From positions 62,001 to 126,000 of the forward strand of contig JBPYFK010000008.1 of assembly GCA_051984675.1 (NCBI GenBank): DNA of 64,000 nucleotides. Direction: 5' to 3'. Origin of the DNA: JBPYFK01 sp051984675. Lineage in GTDB: Bacteria > Actinomycetota > Actinomycetes > Mycobacteriales > Pseudonocardiaceae. The notes under the pieces are model-generated. The model saw only the letters and a list, made by a program, of their open reading frames with translations. It had not been told where the DNA came from and did not search any database. How positions within the stretch are numbered: the stretch's first letter is position 1; each line of letters opens with the position of its first letter. Shown piece by piece: positions 9,095-17,591 of the stretch. The translations under genes were made by a program, and so were the position numbers.

Positions 9095-9847
9095 ATGGGC
9101 GACGTTCGGATTCTCGTGGTGCAGCCATCGGAGCTCGATCCGCCGGGCCACTTGGGGGAATGGTTGGTCGAAAGCGGTGCGGAGCTGCGGGTGGTGCTGC
9201 CCAGCCACGAGCAGCTGCCGGAGTCGCTCGCCGGTTACCACGGTCTTGTCGTGCTCGGCGGCGAGATGAGCGCCGGTGACGACGTGGCCCACGCGTGGTT
9301 GGCGGATGTCCGCAGGCTGCTCAGCCGCGCGGTCAGCGAACAAGTGCCCGTGCTGGCGATCTGCCTCGGCGCGCAGCTGCTGGCCATGGCCACCGGTGGC
9401 CAGGTGCGCCAGGGGCGGGAAGGGCCCGAGGCCGGCACGCTGCTGGTGGCCAAACGGGACATCGCTGGCGACGACCCGCTGCTGGGGCCGTTGCCGCTGA
9501 CCCCGGACGTGTTGCAGTTCCACGGTGACGAGATCGCGACGCTGCCGCCGTCGGCGCAGCTGCTGGCATCCTCACCGCAGTACCCGAACCAGGCGTTCCG
9601 CGTCGGCTCGTGCGCTTACGGGCTGCAGTTCCACATCGAGACGACGACGGAGACCGTGCTCGACTGGGCACGGCGGATGCCCGCGATCGCGGAAGCCGTC
9701 CGTCCCAGCCAGCTCGACCCCGATCATCTGGACGCGTTCCACGTGGACGTCGCGGAAACCTGGCAGCCGATCGCTGAGCGTTTCGTGCGGCTGGCCGCCC
9801 AACCGCCGGAGCAACGGCCCACCAGCCGGTGCCTGCCACTGGCATGA
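9095..9847 (+). CDS. Class I glutamine amidotransferase (GMP synthase-like)
   Basis: A 250-aa stand-alone triad glutamine amidotransferase. The nucleophile Cys sits in AICLGAQLLAMA, the His in GLQFHIETT, and a Glu follows as in the class I triad. The ATG at 9095 opens MGDVRILVVQPSELD, which aligns with the first strand of the fold. It belongs to the GMP-synthase-like single-domain group (GATase1_GMP_Synthase_like), which often carries annotation but rarely a proven partner. It is 18 bp upstream of glnE and probably cotranscribed with it, which suggests a link to glutamine or nitrogen control. No amide-accepting partner domain is present, so the acceptor is unknown. Confidence 0.85.
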   Translation: MGDVRILVVQPSELDPPGHLGEWLVESGAELRVVLPSHEQLPESLAGYHGLVVLGGEMSAGDDVAHAWLADVRRLLSRAVSEQVPVLAICLGAQLLAMATGGQVRQGREGPEAGTLLVAKRDIAGDDPLLGPLPLTPDVLQFHGDEIATLPPSAQLLASSPQYPNQAFRVGSCAYGLQFHIETTTETVLDWARRMPAIAEAVRPSQLDPDHLDAFHVDVAETWQPIAERFVRLAAQPPEQRPTSRCLPLA

Positions 9848-9865
9848 CCTCAGTAAGGTGAAAAC

Positions 9866-12856
9866 GTGCTGTCACCGGCCAGGTACGGATTCAGCGACGT
9901 GGGGCGTGCCGAGGAGCAGCTGCGGGCGGCCGGGTGGTGGGCGGACACCGGACCGGTGGAGGGGTGCGAAGCCGTCCTGGGCGCGCTGTCGAGGTCGGCG
10001 GATCCAGATCTCGCGTTGCACAGCATGGACCGGATGCGGGACGCCAGCCGCACGGAATGGGACGAGCTGGCGGCAGCGCTGGGCGCCGACGTTGGTCTGC
10101 GCGGTCGACTGTTCGGTGTGCTGGGGACGTCCAGTGCGTTCGCCGATCACCTCGTCGCGCACCCGGAGCAGTGGCGCCGGCTGCTGTCCGCTTCCTGGCC
10201 CGGTGCGCGCACGCTGGCGGAGGCCAGCAGCGTGCTGCTGGAAGCCGTCCGGGGACGTGCCAGCGGTGTCGTCAGCGCGTTGCGCACGGCCTACCGTGGC
10301 CTGTTGCTGGAGATCGCGGCGGACGACCTGGCGCACGTGGTCGAAGCGGAGCTGGACGCCGTGTCGTACGAGCAGGTGGCCAGCAGGCTCTCGGACCTGG
10401 CGGTCGCCGCGCTGCGGGCCGCGCTGTCGGTGGCCGAAGGCGAACTCGGGGAGGCCGCCGGAACCGAAGACTGCGCGCCTGCGGCGCGTCTCGCGGTCAT
10501 CGCCATGGGCAAGTGCGGCGGTCGCGAGCTGAACTACGTCAGCGACGTGGACGTCGTCTTCGTCGCGGAGTCCGAATCGGACATTTCCCGCGCGACTCGG
10601 CTGGCCAGCGCGCTGATGCGGATCTGCGGTGACGCATTCTTCCAGGTCGACGCCAACCTGCGGCCGGAAGGCAAAGCCGGCGCGCTGGTGCGGACGCTCG
10701 ACGGGCATCTGAGCTACTACCGCCGGTGGGCGCGGACCTGGGAGTTCCAGGCACTGCTCAAGGCGCGCCCGGTCGCCGGTGACCCCGAACTCGGGCAACG
10801 CTACCTGGAGGCGGTGCAACCGCTGGTGTGGACGGCCTCCGAGCGCGAGGGCTTCGTCACCGACGTGCGCTCGATGCGCCGCCGCGTCGAAGATCACGTG
10901 CCGGCCGAGCTCAACGACCGGGAGCTCAAACTCGGGCGGGGAGGGCTGCGTGACGTCGAGTTCGCGGTGCAACTCCTGCAGATGGTGCACGGTCGCGGCG
11001 ACGAGGCGTTGCGCGTGACGAGCACGCTGGATGCCCTGCGCGCCTTGGGTGACGGCGGGTACGTGGCGCGTGCCGACGCGGCCGATCTCGTCGCCTCTTA
11101 CCGGTTCCTGCGGGAGCTGGAACACCGGTTGCAGCTGCGGCAGCTGCGGCGCACGCACCTGTTCCCCGCGTTCACCGACGAAGCGACGCTGCACCCCCTC
11201 GCCCGCGCGGTCGGCTTCCGGTCGAACGGACGCAGCAGCGCGACCGACCTGCTGCTCGCCGAATACCGCCGGCACGGCAGCCGGGTACGCCGGCTGCACG
11301 AGAAGCTGTTCTACCGGCCGTTGCTGGAGTCCGTGGCCAAGGTTCCGACCGACGCGCTGCGGCTGACCACCAAGGCCGCCGCCGAGCGGCTGTCCGCACT
11401 CGGCTACACCTCGCCGGAGGGCGCGCTGCGGCACATCCAGGCCCTGACTTCGGGAGTGTCACGGCGGGCGGCGATCCAGGGAGCGCTGCTGCCGGTCCTG
11501 CTGGATCTGCTCGCCGGCACCCCGGACCCGGACGGCGGTCTGCTGGCCTACCGCAAAGTGTCCGAAGCACTGGCCGAAACGCCGTGGTACCTGCGGCTGC
11601 TGCGGGACGAGGGGGTGGTGGTCGAGCGGTTGGCCGTCCTGCTGGGCACGTCCAAGCTGGTCCCGCAGCTGCTCATGCGTGCTCCCGAGGTGCTGCACCT
11701 GCTGGCCGACGCGCCCGCGCTGGCGAACCGCGATCTCGGTGCGGTGGCGACTTCCTTGCGCAGCGCGGTATCCAGGCATCCTGATCCGTCGCGTGCGGTG
11801 GCTGCCGCGCGCTCGCTGCGCCGCCACGAGTTGCTCCGTGTCGCGTGCGCCGACCTGCTGGGTCTGATGGACCCCCCGGCGGTGGCGCGGGCACTGTCCA
11901 GCGTGTGGATCGCGGTACTCCAGTCCGCTTTGGACACGTCCGTTCGCGATCTCATCCACCGTCCAGAGTGGACGACCAGGGAGGGGGCTCCCGCCCGCAT
12001 CGCGGTGATCGGCATGGGCCGGCTCGGCGGGGCGGAACTCGGTTACGGTTCGGACGCCGACGTGCTGTTCGTGTGCGAGCCACTCGGCGGCGCCGGCGAG
12101 TCCGAGGCGGTCAAGTTCGCGACGGCCGTGGTGGAGCAGGTGCGCCGGCTGCTCGGTTCGCCCAGTCAGGACCCGCCGCTGGACGTGGACATCGACCTGC
12201 GCCCCGAGGGGCGGCAGGGCGCTTCGGTGCGCACGCTGGACTCCTACCTCACCTACTACCGCAAGTGGGCCGACGTCTGGGAGGTGCAGGCGCTGCTGCG
12301 CGCCAAGCCGGTGGCCGGTGACCTCGAACTGGGGGAGCGGTTCCGCCGCGCGGTCGACCCGATCCGCTACGCCGAGGGCGGAGTGGATGACGCGAAGGTC
12401 CGCGAGATCCGCCGGATCAAGGCCCGCGTGGATTCCGAGCGGCTGCCCCGGGGCGCCGATCCGGCCACCCACACGAAGCTGGGTCGCGGGGGGCTGGCCG
12501 ACGTCGAGTGGACGCTGCAGCTGTTGCAGTTGCGCTACGCGCACGAGTTCCCGGACCTGCGCACGACGTCGACCGTCGACGGCCTGCGCGCGTGTGTGGA
12601 CGCCGGCCTGCTCGCGGCCGACGACGCCGAGGAGCTGATCAACGCCTGGACCCTGGCGATGCGGGCGCGCAACGCGGTGATGCTGGTGCGCGGGAAGCCA
12701 GGTGACCAGCTTCCCAAGAGTCCCCGGGAGGTCGCGGCGGTGGCGAGCGCCCTGGGGTACCCGCCAAACGGCGCCAGCGGCCAGTTCGTCGACGACTACC
12801 TGCGCACGACCCGCCGTGCCCACGCCGTCGTCGAGCGCGTGTTCTATGACCAGTAA
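9866..12856 (+). CDS. glnE: Glutamine synthetase adenylyltransferase / deadenylylase
   Basis: Bifunctional 996-aa enzyme that adds AMP to, or removes it from, a tyrosine of glutamine synthetase. It has the expected duplicated layout. Each half has a nucleotidyltransferase motif (MGKCGGRELNYVSDVDVV near residue 213 and GMGRLGGAELGYGSDADV near residue 714) followed by DANLRPEGKAG or DIDLRPEGRQG and a helical regulatory segment (LGRGGLRDVEF, LGRGGLADVEW). The GTG at 9866 has an AAGGTGA sequence just upstream. Its target is GlnA1 encoded at 15467-16891, which keeps the modified tyrosine. In M. tuberculosis glnE is contiguous with both glnA genes; here other genes separate all three. Confidence 0.97.
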   Translation: MLSPARYGFSDVGRAEEQLRAAGWWADTGPVEGCEAVLGALSRSADPDLALHSMDRMRDASRTEWDELAAALGADVGLRGRLFGVLGTSSAFADHLVAHPEQWRRLLSASWPGARTLAEASSVLLEAVRGRASGVVSALRTAYRGLLLEIAADDLAHVVEAELDAVSYEQVASRLSDLAVAALRAALSVAEGELGEAAGTEDCAPAARLAVIAMGKCGGRELNYVSDVDVVFVAESESDISRATRLASALMRICGDAFFQVDANLRPEGKAGALVRTLDGHLSYYRRWARTWEFQALLKARPVAGDPELGQRYLEAVQPLVWTASEREGFVTDVRSMRRRVEDHVPAELNDRELKLGRGGLRDVEFAVQLLQMVHGRGDEALRVTSTLDALRALGDGGYVARADAADLVASYRFLRELEHRLQLRQLRRTHLFPAFTDEATLHPLARAVGFRSNGRSSATDLLLAEYRRHGSRVRRLHEKLFYRPLLESVAKVPTDALRLTTKAAAERLSALGYTSPEGALRHIQALTSGVSRRAAIQGALLPVLLDLLAGTPDPDGGLLAYRKVSEALAETPWYLRLLRDEGVVVERLAVLLGTSKLVPQLLMRAPEVLHLLADAPALANRDLGAVATSLRSAVSRHPDPSRAVAAARSLRRHELLRVACADLLGLMDPPAVARALSSVWIAVLQSALDTSVRDLIHRPEWTTREGAPARIAVIGMGRLGGAELGYGSDADVLFVCEPLGGAGESEAVKFATAVVEQVRRLLGSPSQDPPLDVDIDLRPEGRQGASVRTLDSYLTYYRKWADVWEVQALLRAKPVAGDLELGERFRRAVDPIRYAEGGVDDAKVREIRRIKARVDSERLPRGADPATHTKLGRGGLADVEWTLQLLQLRYAHEFPDLRTTSTVDGLRACVDAGLLAADDAEELINAWTLAMRARNAVMLVRGKPGDQLPKSPREVAAVASALGYPPNGASGQFVDDYLRTTRRAHAVVERVFYDQ

Positions 12857-12919
12857 CCAGATTCACTCGTAGGTATCGCCCGGGAATAGCCCGCGGCGCG
12901 GATGATGTTCGTGCTGGCC

Positions 12920-13852
12920 ATGAAGGCAATCGCGCTCAACGAGTACGGCGGTCCCGAGGTCCTGCGTTACCAGGAGATCCGGGACCCGCTGGTCGGCATG
13001 GACACGATCCTGGTTCGTACCCGCGCCGCCGGGGTGAACCCGGTGGACTGGAAGATCCGCGAGGGGTATCTCAGCGGGGCCTTCCCGCACCACTTCCCGC
13101 TGGTCCCCGGCTGGGACGTCGCGGGCGTTGTCGAGACCGTCGGACCGGCGGTGACCGGGTTCAAGCCGGGTGACGAGGTGCTCGGGTACGTCCGGCAGGA
13201 CCACGTCCAGGACGGCGCCTACGCCGAGCTGGTGCCCGCGCCGCTGCGGAGCCTGGTGCACAAGCCCGCGTCGGTGAGTTTCGAGGTCGCGGGCGCGCTG
13301 CCACTGGCCGGGCTGACCGCCTTGCAGGCCCTCAACGCGGTGGAGGTCACAGCGGGCGACACCGTGCTCGTGCACGCCGCGGCTGGGGGAGTCGGGCACC
13401 TCGCGGTGCAGATCGCCCGGCAGCTCGGAGCTTCCCGCGTGATCGGCACCGCTTCCGAACGCAATCACGACTACCTCCGTCAGCTGGGTGCCGAGCCGGT
13501 GACCTACGGCGAAGGTCTGGCCTCCCGCGTGGCGGACCTCGTGGGCGGCGACGGCAAGGTGGATGCCGTAGTCGACTTCGTGGGCGGGCCAGCGTTGGAA
13601 GGTTCGCCCGCCCTGCTGCGGAATCCGCACCGGCACTCGTCCATCGTGGATCCGTCCACAGTGCTCAACCAGGGCGGCCGTTACGTCTTCGTTCGGCCGG
13701 ACGCCGCCCAGCTGTCCTGGCTCGCCGGTCTGGTCGCCTCCGGTGACATGCGGGTTGACATCCAGCAAGCCTTCCCGCTGGAGCAGGCCGCGCAGGCACA
13801 CCGGTTGCTCCAAGACGGCCACGTGCGCGGAAAGCTCGTGCTCACGCCTTAG
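12920..13852 (+). CDS. NADP-dependent MDR-family oxidoreductase (quinone oxidoreductase-like)
   Basis: A 310-aa medium-chain dehydrogenase/reductase without the structural or catalytic zinc cysteines, so of the quinone oxidoreductase type. It shows the N-terminal GroES-like fold (MKAIALNEYGGPEVL, GVNPVDWKIREG, GWDVAGVVETVG) and the Rossmann motif VLVHAAAGGVGHLAVQIA. The ATG at 12920 was chosen because it starts at the family consensus; upstream ATGs at 12902-12905 would add only a few residues. It follows glnE by 63 bp and has no obvious functional tie to it. Substrate unknown. Confidence 0.85.
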   Translation: MKAIALNEYGGPEVLRYQEIRDPLVGMDTILVRTRAAGVNPVDWKIREGYLSGAFPHHFPLVPGWDVAGVVETVGPAVTGFKPGDEVLGYVRQDHVQDGAYAELVPAPLRSLVHKPASVSFEVAGALPLAGLTALQALNAVEVTAGDTVLVHAAAGGVGHLAVQIARQLGASRVIGTASERNHDYLRQLGAEPVTYGEGLASRVADLVGGDGKVDAVVDFVGGPALEGSPALLRNPHRHSSIVDPSTVLNQGGRYVFVRPDAAQLSWLAGLVASGDMRVDIQQAFPLEQAAQAHRLLQDGHVRGKLVLTP

Positions 13853-13934
13853 TGAGCCGGGCTTCTTGATCCGGCGCCGGAGACGTGTGAGATTACCTCC
13901 ACAGCATCGGCGTCGGATCGAGGTGGCTTACCCC

Positions 13935-14435
13935 ATGGTGGAGAGTTCGAACAACCGCGTGGAACAGGTGCGTACGACCATCGAGGTGCCTCCGATGGAG
14001 GTGTACGAGGCGGTCAGCGACGTCCGGCGGATGGGTGAGTGGAGCCCGGAAGCGACCGGCGCGGAGCTGCTGACCGGCGAACCGATCGAGGTCGGCAGCC
14101 GATTCCGAGGCACGAACGCCAACAAGGCCGCCAAGTGGTCGACGACATGCACCGTGACCGCCGCCGATCCGGGGAACTCGTTCGCCTTCGAGGTTCGCGC
14201 GATGGGCGGGCCGATATCTCGCTGGCAGTACGACTTCCGGGAGGTTCCAGAAGGAACCGAGGTCATCGAAACGTGGGTGGACCTGCGCTCCGGCGTGCAT
14301 GGGGCGGTGTTGTCCTTGATCGGGGCAGCGATCCTTCGGTCGACGAACCGGCACGAGCACAACCGGCGCAACATGGAGACGACCCTTCAGCGGCTGCGAG
14401 CCTCGCTAGAAGGAAACCAGGCCGCCGAAGCCTAG
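13935..14435 (+). CDS. SRPBCC-family (polyketide cyclase/dehydrase-like) protein
   Basis: A 166-aa START/Bet v1-like protein: VEQVRTTIEVPPMEVYEAVS, then RRMGEWSP, a central antiparallel sheet (GSRFRGTNANKAAKWSTTCT) and a C-terminal helix rich in Arg, Asn and His. The fold binds hydrophobic ligands in a cavity. The ATG at 13935 is preferred; a GTG at 13923 would add four residues. It sits 82 bp after the MDR oxidoreductase, and the two could act on the same lipid-like substrate, but that is only an inference. Confidence 0.8.
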   Translation: MVESSNNRVEQVRTTIEVPPMEVYEAVSDVRRMGEWSPEATGAELLTGEPIEVGSRFRGTNANKAAKWSTTCTVTAADPGNSFAFEVRAMGGPISRWQYDFREVPEGTEVIETWVDLRSGVHGAVLSLIGAAILRSTNRHEHNRRNMETTLQRLRASLEGNQAAEA

Positions 14436-14525
14436 CGAGACACCAGATCGGACGCCTCCCTGCGAGCAGTGCCCAGCGGTAGCCTCTGATCAAGTATCCC
14501 GTGCCTCGCGCTGGGGGTGCGCGCG

Positions 14526-15392
14526 ATGTTCGATGGTTTCGAGCTGCTCGTCGACCGGCAAGCGCTGTGCGGGGAGGGGCCGCTGTGGGTGCCGGCCCGG
14601 CAGTGCCTGCACTGGGTTGACATCCTGCGGCGGGAACTGCACACCTATCACGCGGGCACCGAGGTGGACGAGGTCGTCGTGCTGCCGACGGTCGTGACCG
14701 CCGTCGCCGCGGCACCGAACAACCACTTGGTCGGCGCAGCGGGGATGGGTTTCGCACATGTCGATCCGGCGCGCGGCGGGGTGCGCCCGGTCACCACGGT
14801 CTGGCGCGGTGATCGGATGAACGATGGGTGCTGTGACCCGGTCGGACGCTTCCTCGCCGGCACGCTCACCCACGACCGCAAACCCGGTGCGAGCGCGCTG
14901 TACGTGCTCGACGGCGCGGGCGCGCGGATGGTGGTGGGCGGCTTGACCGCAGCGAACGGGCCAGCATTCAGCCCGGACGGCCGCACAATGTACCTGGTGG
15001 ACACCGGGCCACGCACGATCTGGGCGCACCCGTACGACGCCCAGGCCGGTCGGGCCGGGCCCGGCCACCGGTGGGTGGTGTGCTCGGAGCGGGAAGGTGC
15101 GCCCGACGGCATCGCGGTCGACACCGAAGGATGCGTGTGGGTGGCGATGAACTGGACGGGACGCATTCACCGCTACCGCCCGGACGGCGATCTGGAAACG
15201 GTGTTATGGGCGCCCACTCGCCGGATCACGAGCTTGGCGTTCGGTGGCCCCGACCTGGACCAGATGTACGTGACGTCGGCGTGTTGCGGTTACCAGGAAC
15301 GGGATTTCGCGCACGACCCGTACGCGGGCGCGCTGTTCCGGTTCCGGCCGGGGGCCACCGGCCTGCCCGTGACGCCCTGGAACGGTCGCTGA
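14526..15392 (+). CDS. SMP-30/gluconolactonase family beta-propeller
   Basis: A 288-aa six-bladed beta-propeller of the SMP-30/gluconolaconase/LRE family, which are metal-dependent lactonases. Recognisable positions are the metal-binding Glu in CGEGPLWVP, the Asn/Asp segments DRMNDGCCDPVGRFLAGT and TAANGPAFSPDGRTMY, and ERDFAHDPYAGALFRF at the end. The ATG at 14526 has a run of five G at proper distance (14513-14517); the alternative GTG at 14517 overlaps that run. It ends at a strong hairpin shared with convergent glnA1. The lactone substrate cannot be inferred. Confidence 0.85.
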   Translation: MFDGFELLVDRQALCGEGPLWVPARQCLHWVDILRRELHTYHAGTEVDEVVVLPTVVTAVAAAPNNHLVGAAGMGFAHVDPARGGVRPVTTVWRGDRMNDGCCDPVGRFLAGTLTHDRKPGASALYVLDGAGARMVVGGLTAANGPAFSPDGRTMYLVDTGPRTIWAHPYDAQAGRAGPGHRWVVCSEREGAPDGIAVDTEGCVWVAMNWTGRIHRYRPDGDLETVLWAPTRRITSLAFGGPDLDQMYVTSACCGYQERDFAHDPYAGALFRFRPGATGLPVTPWNGR

Positions 15393-15400
15393 GTCGCGCC

Positions 15401-15447
15401 GTGGATGCGCGATGGGCCGCCAGCACGATGCTGGGCGGCCCATCCAC
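15401..15447. terminator. Bidirectional terminator between the SMP-30 gene and glnA1
   Basis: The inverted repeat 15411-15424 / 15430-15444 (GATGGGCCGCC with GGGCGGCCCATC, five-base loop) is extended outward by GTGGAT/ATCCAC. It lies between two converging genes and can serve both. Confidence 0.85.
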
Positions 15448-15466
15448 GTGCTCAGCGCACCTTGGC

Positions 15467-16891
15467 TCACACGTCGTAGTAGAGCGCGAACTCGTACGGG
15501 TGCGGGCGCAGACGGATCGGGTCGATCTCGCTCTCCCGCTTGAGCTGCACGTAGGTCTCGATCAGGTCCGGGGTGAACACGCCACCCTCCAGCAGGAAGT
15601 CGTGGTCGGCTTCCAGGCTGTCGATGACCGAGGCCAGGCTGTCCGGCACCTGCGGGACGTTCTTGGCCTCTTCCGGCGGCAGCTCGTAGAGGTCCTTGTC
15701 CACCGGCTCCGGCGGCTCGATCTTGTTGCGGATGCCGTCCATACCGGCCATCAGCATCGCCGAGAAGGCCAGGTACGGGTTCCCCGACGGGTCCGGGCAG
15801 CGGAACTCGACGCGCTTGGCCTTCGGGTTGTTGCCGGTGATCGGGATACGCATGCACGCGGACCGGTTGCGCTGCGAGTACACCAGGTTCACCGGCGCCT
15901 CGAAGCCCGGCACCAGGCGGTGGTACGAGTTCAGCGTCGGGTTGGTGAACGCCAGCAGGCTCGGCGCGTGGTGCAGGATGCCGCCGATGTAGTAGCGCGC
16001 GGTGTCGGACAGGCCGGCGTAGCCGGACTCGTCGTAGAACAGCGGGCTGCCGTTCTGCCACAGCGACTGGTGGGTGTGCATACCCGAGCCGTTGTCGCCC
16101 TGCAGCGGTTTCGGCATGAAGGTGACGCTCTTGCCTTCCTGCCACGCCGTGTTCTTCACGATGTACTTGAACAGCTGCAGGTCGTCGGCGGCGTGCAGCA
16201 GCGTGTTGAACTTGTAGTTGATCTCGGCCTGGCCGCCGCTGCCCACCTCGTGGTGCGCCTTCTCCACGGAGAAGCCGTTGCCGATGAGGTTGCTCACCAT
16301 CCTGGCGCGCAGGTCGGAGGTCTGGTCGTACGGCTCGACCGGGAAGTAGCCACCCTTGTAGCGGGTCTTGTAACCGAGGTTGGCGCCGCCTTCCTCGCGG
16401 CCGGTGTTCCACCAGCCCTCGATCGAGTCCACCTCGTGGAACGCGGTGTGCGCGTCCTCGCCGAAGCGGACCGAGTCGAAGATGTAGAACTCAGCCTCCG
16501 GGCCGAAGAACGCGGTGTCGGCGATACCGGATTCGGCCAGGTACTGCTCGGCCTTGCGAGCGACGTTGCGCGGGTCGCGGCTGTAAGGTTCGAGCGTCAG
16601 CGGGTCGTGCACGAAGAAGTTGATGTTCAACGTCTTCTCCGCGCGGAACGGGTCGATCTTGGCCGTGGCCGGGTCGGGCAGCAGCTGCATGTCCGACTCG
16701 TGGATCGACTGGAAGCCCCGGACGGACGAACCGTCGAACGCCAGCCCCTCGGTGAAGACGTCCTGATCGAACGCACCCGCCGGGACGGTGAAGTGCTGCA
16801 TCACGCCAGGCAGGTCGCAGAACCTGACGTCGACGAACTTCACGTCCTCATCGGAAATAAAGCGCAGGACCTCGTCTGCATTGCTGAACAC
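15467..16891 (-). CDS. glnA1: Glutamine synthetase I (main, adenylylated type)
   Basis: Type I-beta glutamine synthetase, 474 aa, dodecameric in the family and the central ammonium-assimilating enzyme. It contains DVRFCDLPGVMQHF, LAFDGSSVRGFQSIHESD, GSGMHTHQSLW and FEAPVNLVYSQRNRSA. Tyr402 lies in DKDLYELPPEEA, the adenylylation site used by GlnE. The GTG at 16889-16891 was chosen: it leaves GAGGAG nine bases upstream as ribosome binding site and gives the same N-terminal length as M. tuberculosis GlnA1. The GTG at 16912 would place that site inside the coding region. A GlnR-like operator lies upstream. Confidence 0.97.
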   Translation of the reverse strand: MFSNADEVLRFISDEDVKFVDVRFCDLPGVMQHFTVPAGAFDQDVFTEGLAFDGSSVRGFQSIHESDMQLLPDPATAKIDPFRAEKTLNINFFVHDPLTLEPYSRDPRNVARKAEQYLAESGIADTAFFGPEAEFYIFDSVRFGEDAHTAFHEVDSIEGWWNTGREEGGANLGYKTRYKGGYFPVEPYDQTSDLRARMVSNLIGNGFSVEKAHHEVGSGGQAEINYKFNTLLHAADDLQLFKYIVKNTAWQEGKSVTFMPKPLQGDNGSGMHTHQSLWQNGSPLFYDESGYAGLSDTARYYIGGILHHAPSLLAFTNPTLNSYHRLVPGFEAPVNLVYSQRNRSACMRIPITGNNPKAKRVEFRCPDPSGNPYLAFSAMLMAGMDGIRNKIEPPEPVDKDLYELPPEEAKNVPQVPDSLASVIDSLEADHDFLLEGGVFTPDLIETYVQLKRESEIDPIRLRPHPYEFALYYDV

Positions 16892-16993
16892 CCTGGCTGA
16901 CTCCTCACGCACTCGACAGCTCGCCGACGTGGTGCTTTCGCGCCGGCTCGGCGCTACCCTATGTCACCGGTGTTGCCCCGTCGTCTCTCCAAT

Positions 16994-17030
16994 GTTTCGC
17001 GCTTGTTAACTGGCGCCCGAACGGGGTAAC
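16994..17030 (-). promoter_or_regulatory. Candidate GlnR operator of glnA1
   Basis: On the minus strand GTTAAC (17005-17010) is followed after six bases by GAAAC (16994-16998), a match to the actinobacterial GlnR half-box gTnAc-n6-GaAAc. A further GTTAC at 17026-17030 lies about 20 bp before it, where a second half-box would start, although its GAAAC partner is poor. It is about 103-140 bp upstream of the glnA1 start. GlnR activates glnA1 in related genera. Confidence 0.65.
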
Positions 17031-17075
17031 CGCGATGCCAGCTACCGGCTCGCAGTCCGCTCTCCGTACGCTGGA

Positions 17076-17549
17076 ATGGTGGGTAGATTGATCGGGTCAT
17101 GGCTGTCCGGTCCGCAGACCGCCCTCAAGCGGGTGCAGGACGCCCAGCGGGGGGACGACTGGCCGCGCTGGCGCGGCGAGCACCTCGGGCTGCCGGAAAG
17201 CGGTCCGGGCTCGGCGGCGCCGGTCAGTCGGCGTGCGCTCGCGTTCGTGATCGACATCCTGCTGGCCGGCCTGGTCGCGAGCCTGTTCACCGGCGGCGTG
17301 CCCGGTGACTGGAGCCTGGTGGTCTGGGCCGTGATCGCGACGTTCCCGGTCAGCTTCGCCGGGTTCACGCCCGGCATGATGCTGACGAAGATCCAGGTGG
17401 CCCGGCTGGACGGCGAACTCATGGTGGGGCCGTGGCGCGCCATGCTGCGCTGCCTGCTGACGTTCCTGATCATCCCGGCCGTCGTCTGGGACCGGGACGG
17501 GCGGTCGTGGCACGACCGGATGACCAAGACCGCCGTCGTCCGTCGCTGA
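17076..17549 (+). CDS. RDD-family membrane protein
   Basis: A 157-aa integral membrane protein. About 50 cytosolic residues (MVGRLIGSWLSGPQTALKRV) are followed by the RDD start SRRALAFVIDILLAGLVASL and two more hydrophobic segments. The family motif occurs as GMMLTKIQVARLDG, and a short basic tail ends VVRR. It is divergent from glnA1 and convergent with the DUF4191 gene, the same arrangement as Rv2219A in M. tuberculosis. RDD proteins may be transporters or protein-stability factors; no function can be assigned. Confidence 0.85.
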   Translation: MVGRLIGSWLSGPQTALKRVQDAQRGDDWPRWRGEHLGLPESGPGSAAPVSRRALAFVIDILLAGLVASLFTGGVPGDWSLVVWAVIATFPVSFAGFTPGMMLTKIQVARLDGELMVGPWRAMLRCLLTFLIIPAVVWDRDGRSWHDRMTKTAVVRR

Positions 17550-17577
17550 AATTCCGTCGCTGAATTACTGCCGCTGA
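17540..17577 (+). repeat. 13-14 bp tandem repeat spanning the RDD stop codon
   Basis: Units CCGTCGCTGAAATT (17540-17553), CCGTCGCTGAATT (17554-17566) and a decayed ACTGCCGCTGA (17567-17577). Each copy carries a CGCTGA; the first one is the RDD gene's stop codon. Confidence 0.8.
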
Positions 17578-17591
17578 GCACGGCTCGCCGG

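Noticed and set aside
8923..9279. 118-aa open frame through the 5S gene
   Set aside because: Reads through the rRNA and into the out-of-frame start of the amidotransferase; no protein character.
15071..16900. 609-aa open frame antisense to glnA1
   Set aside because: Opposite strand encodes a textbook glutamine synthetase.
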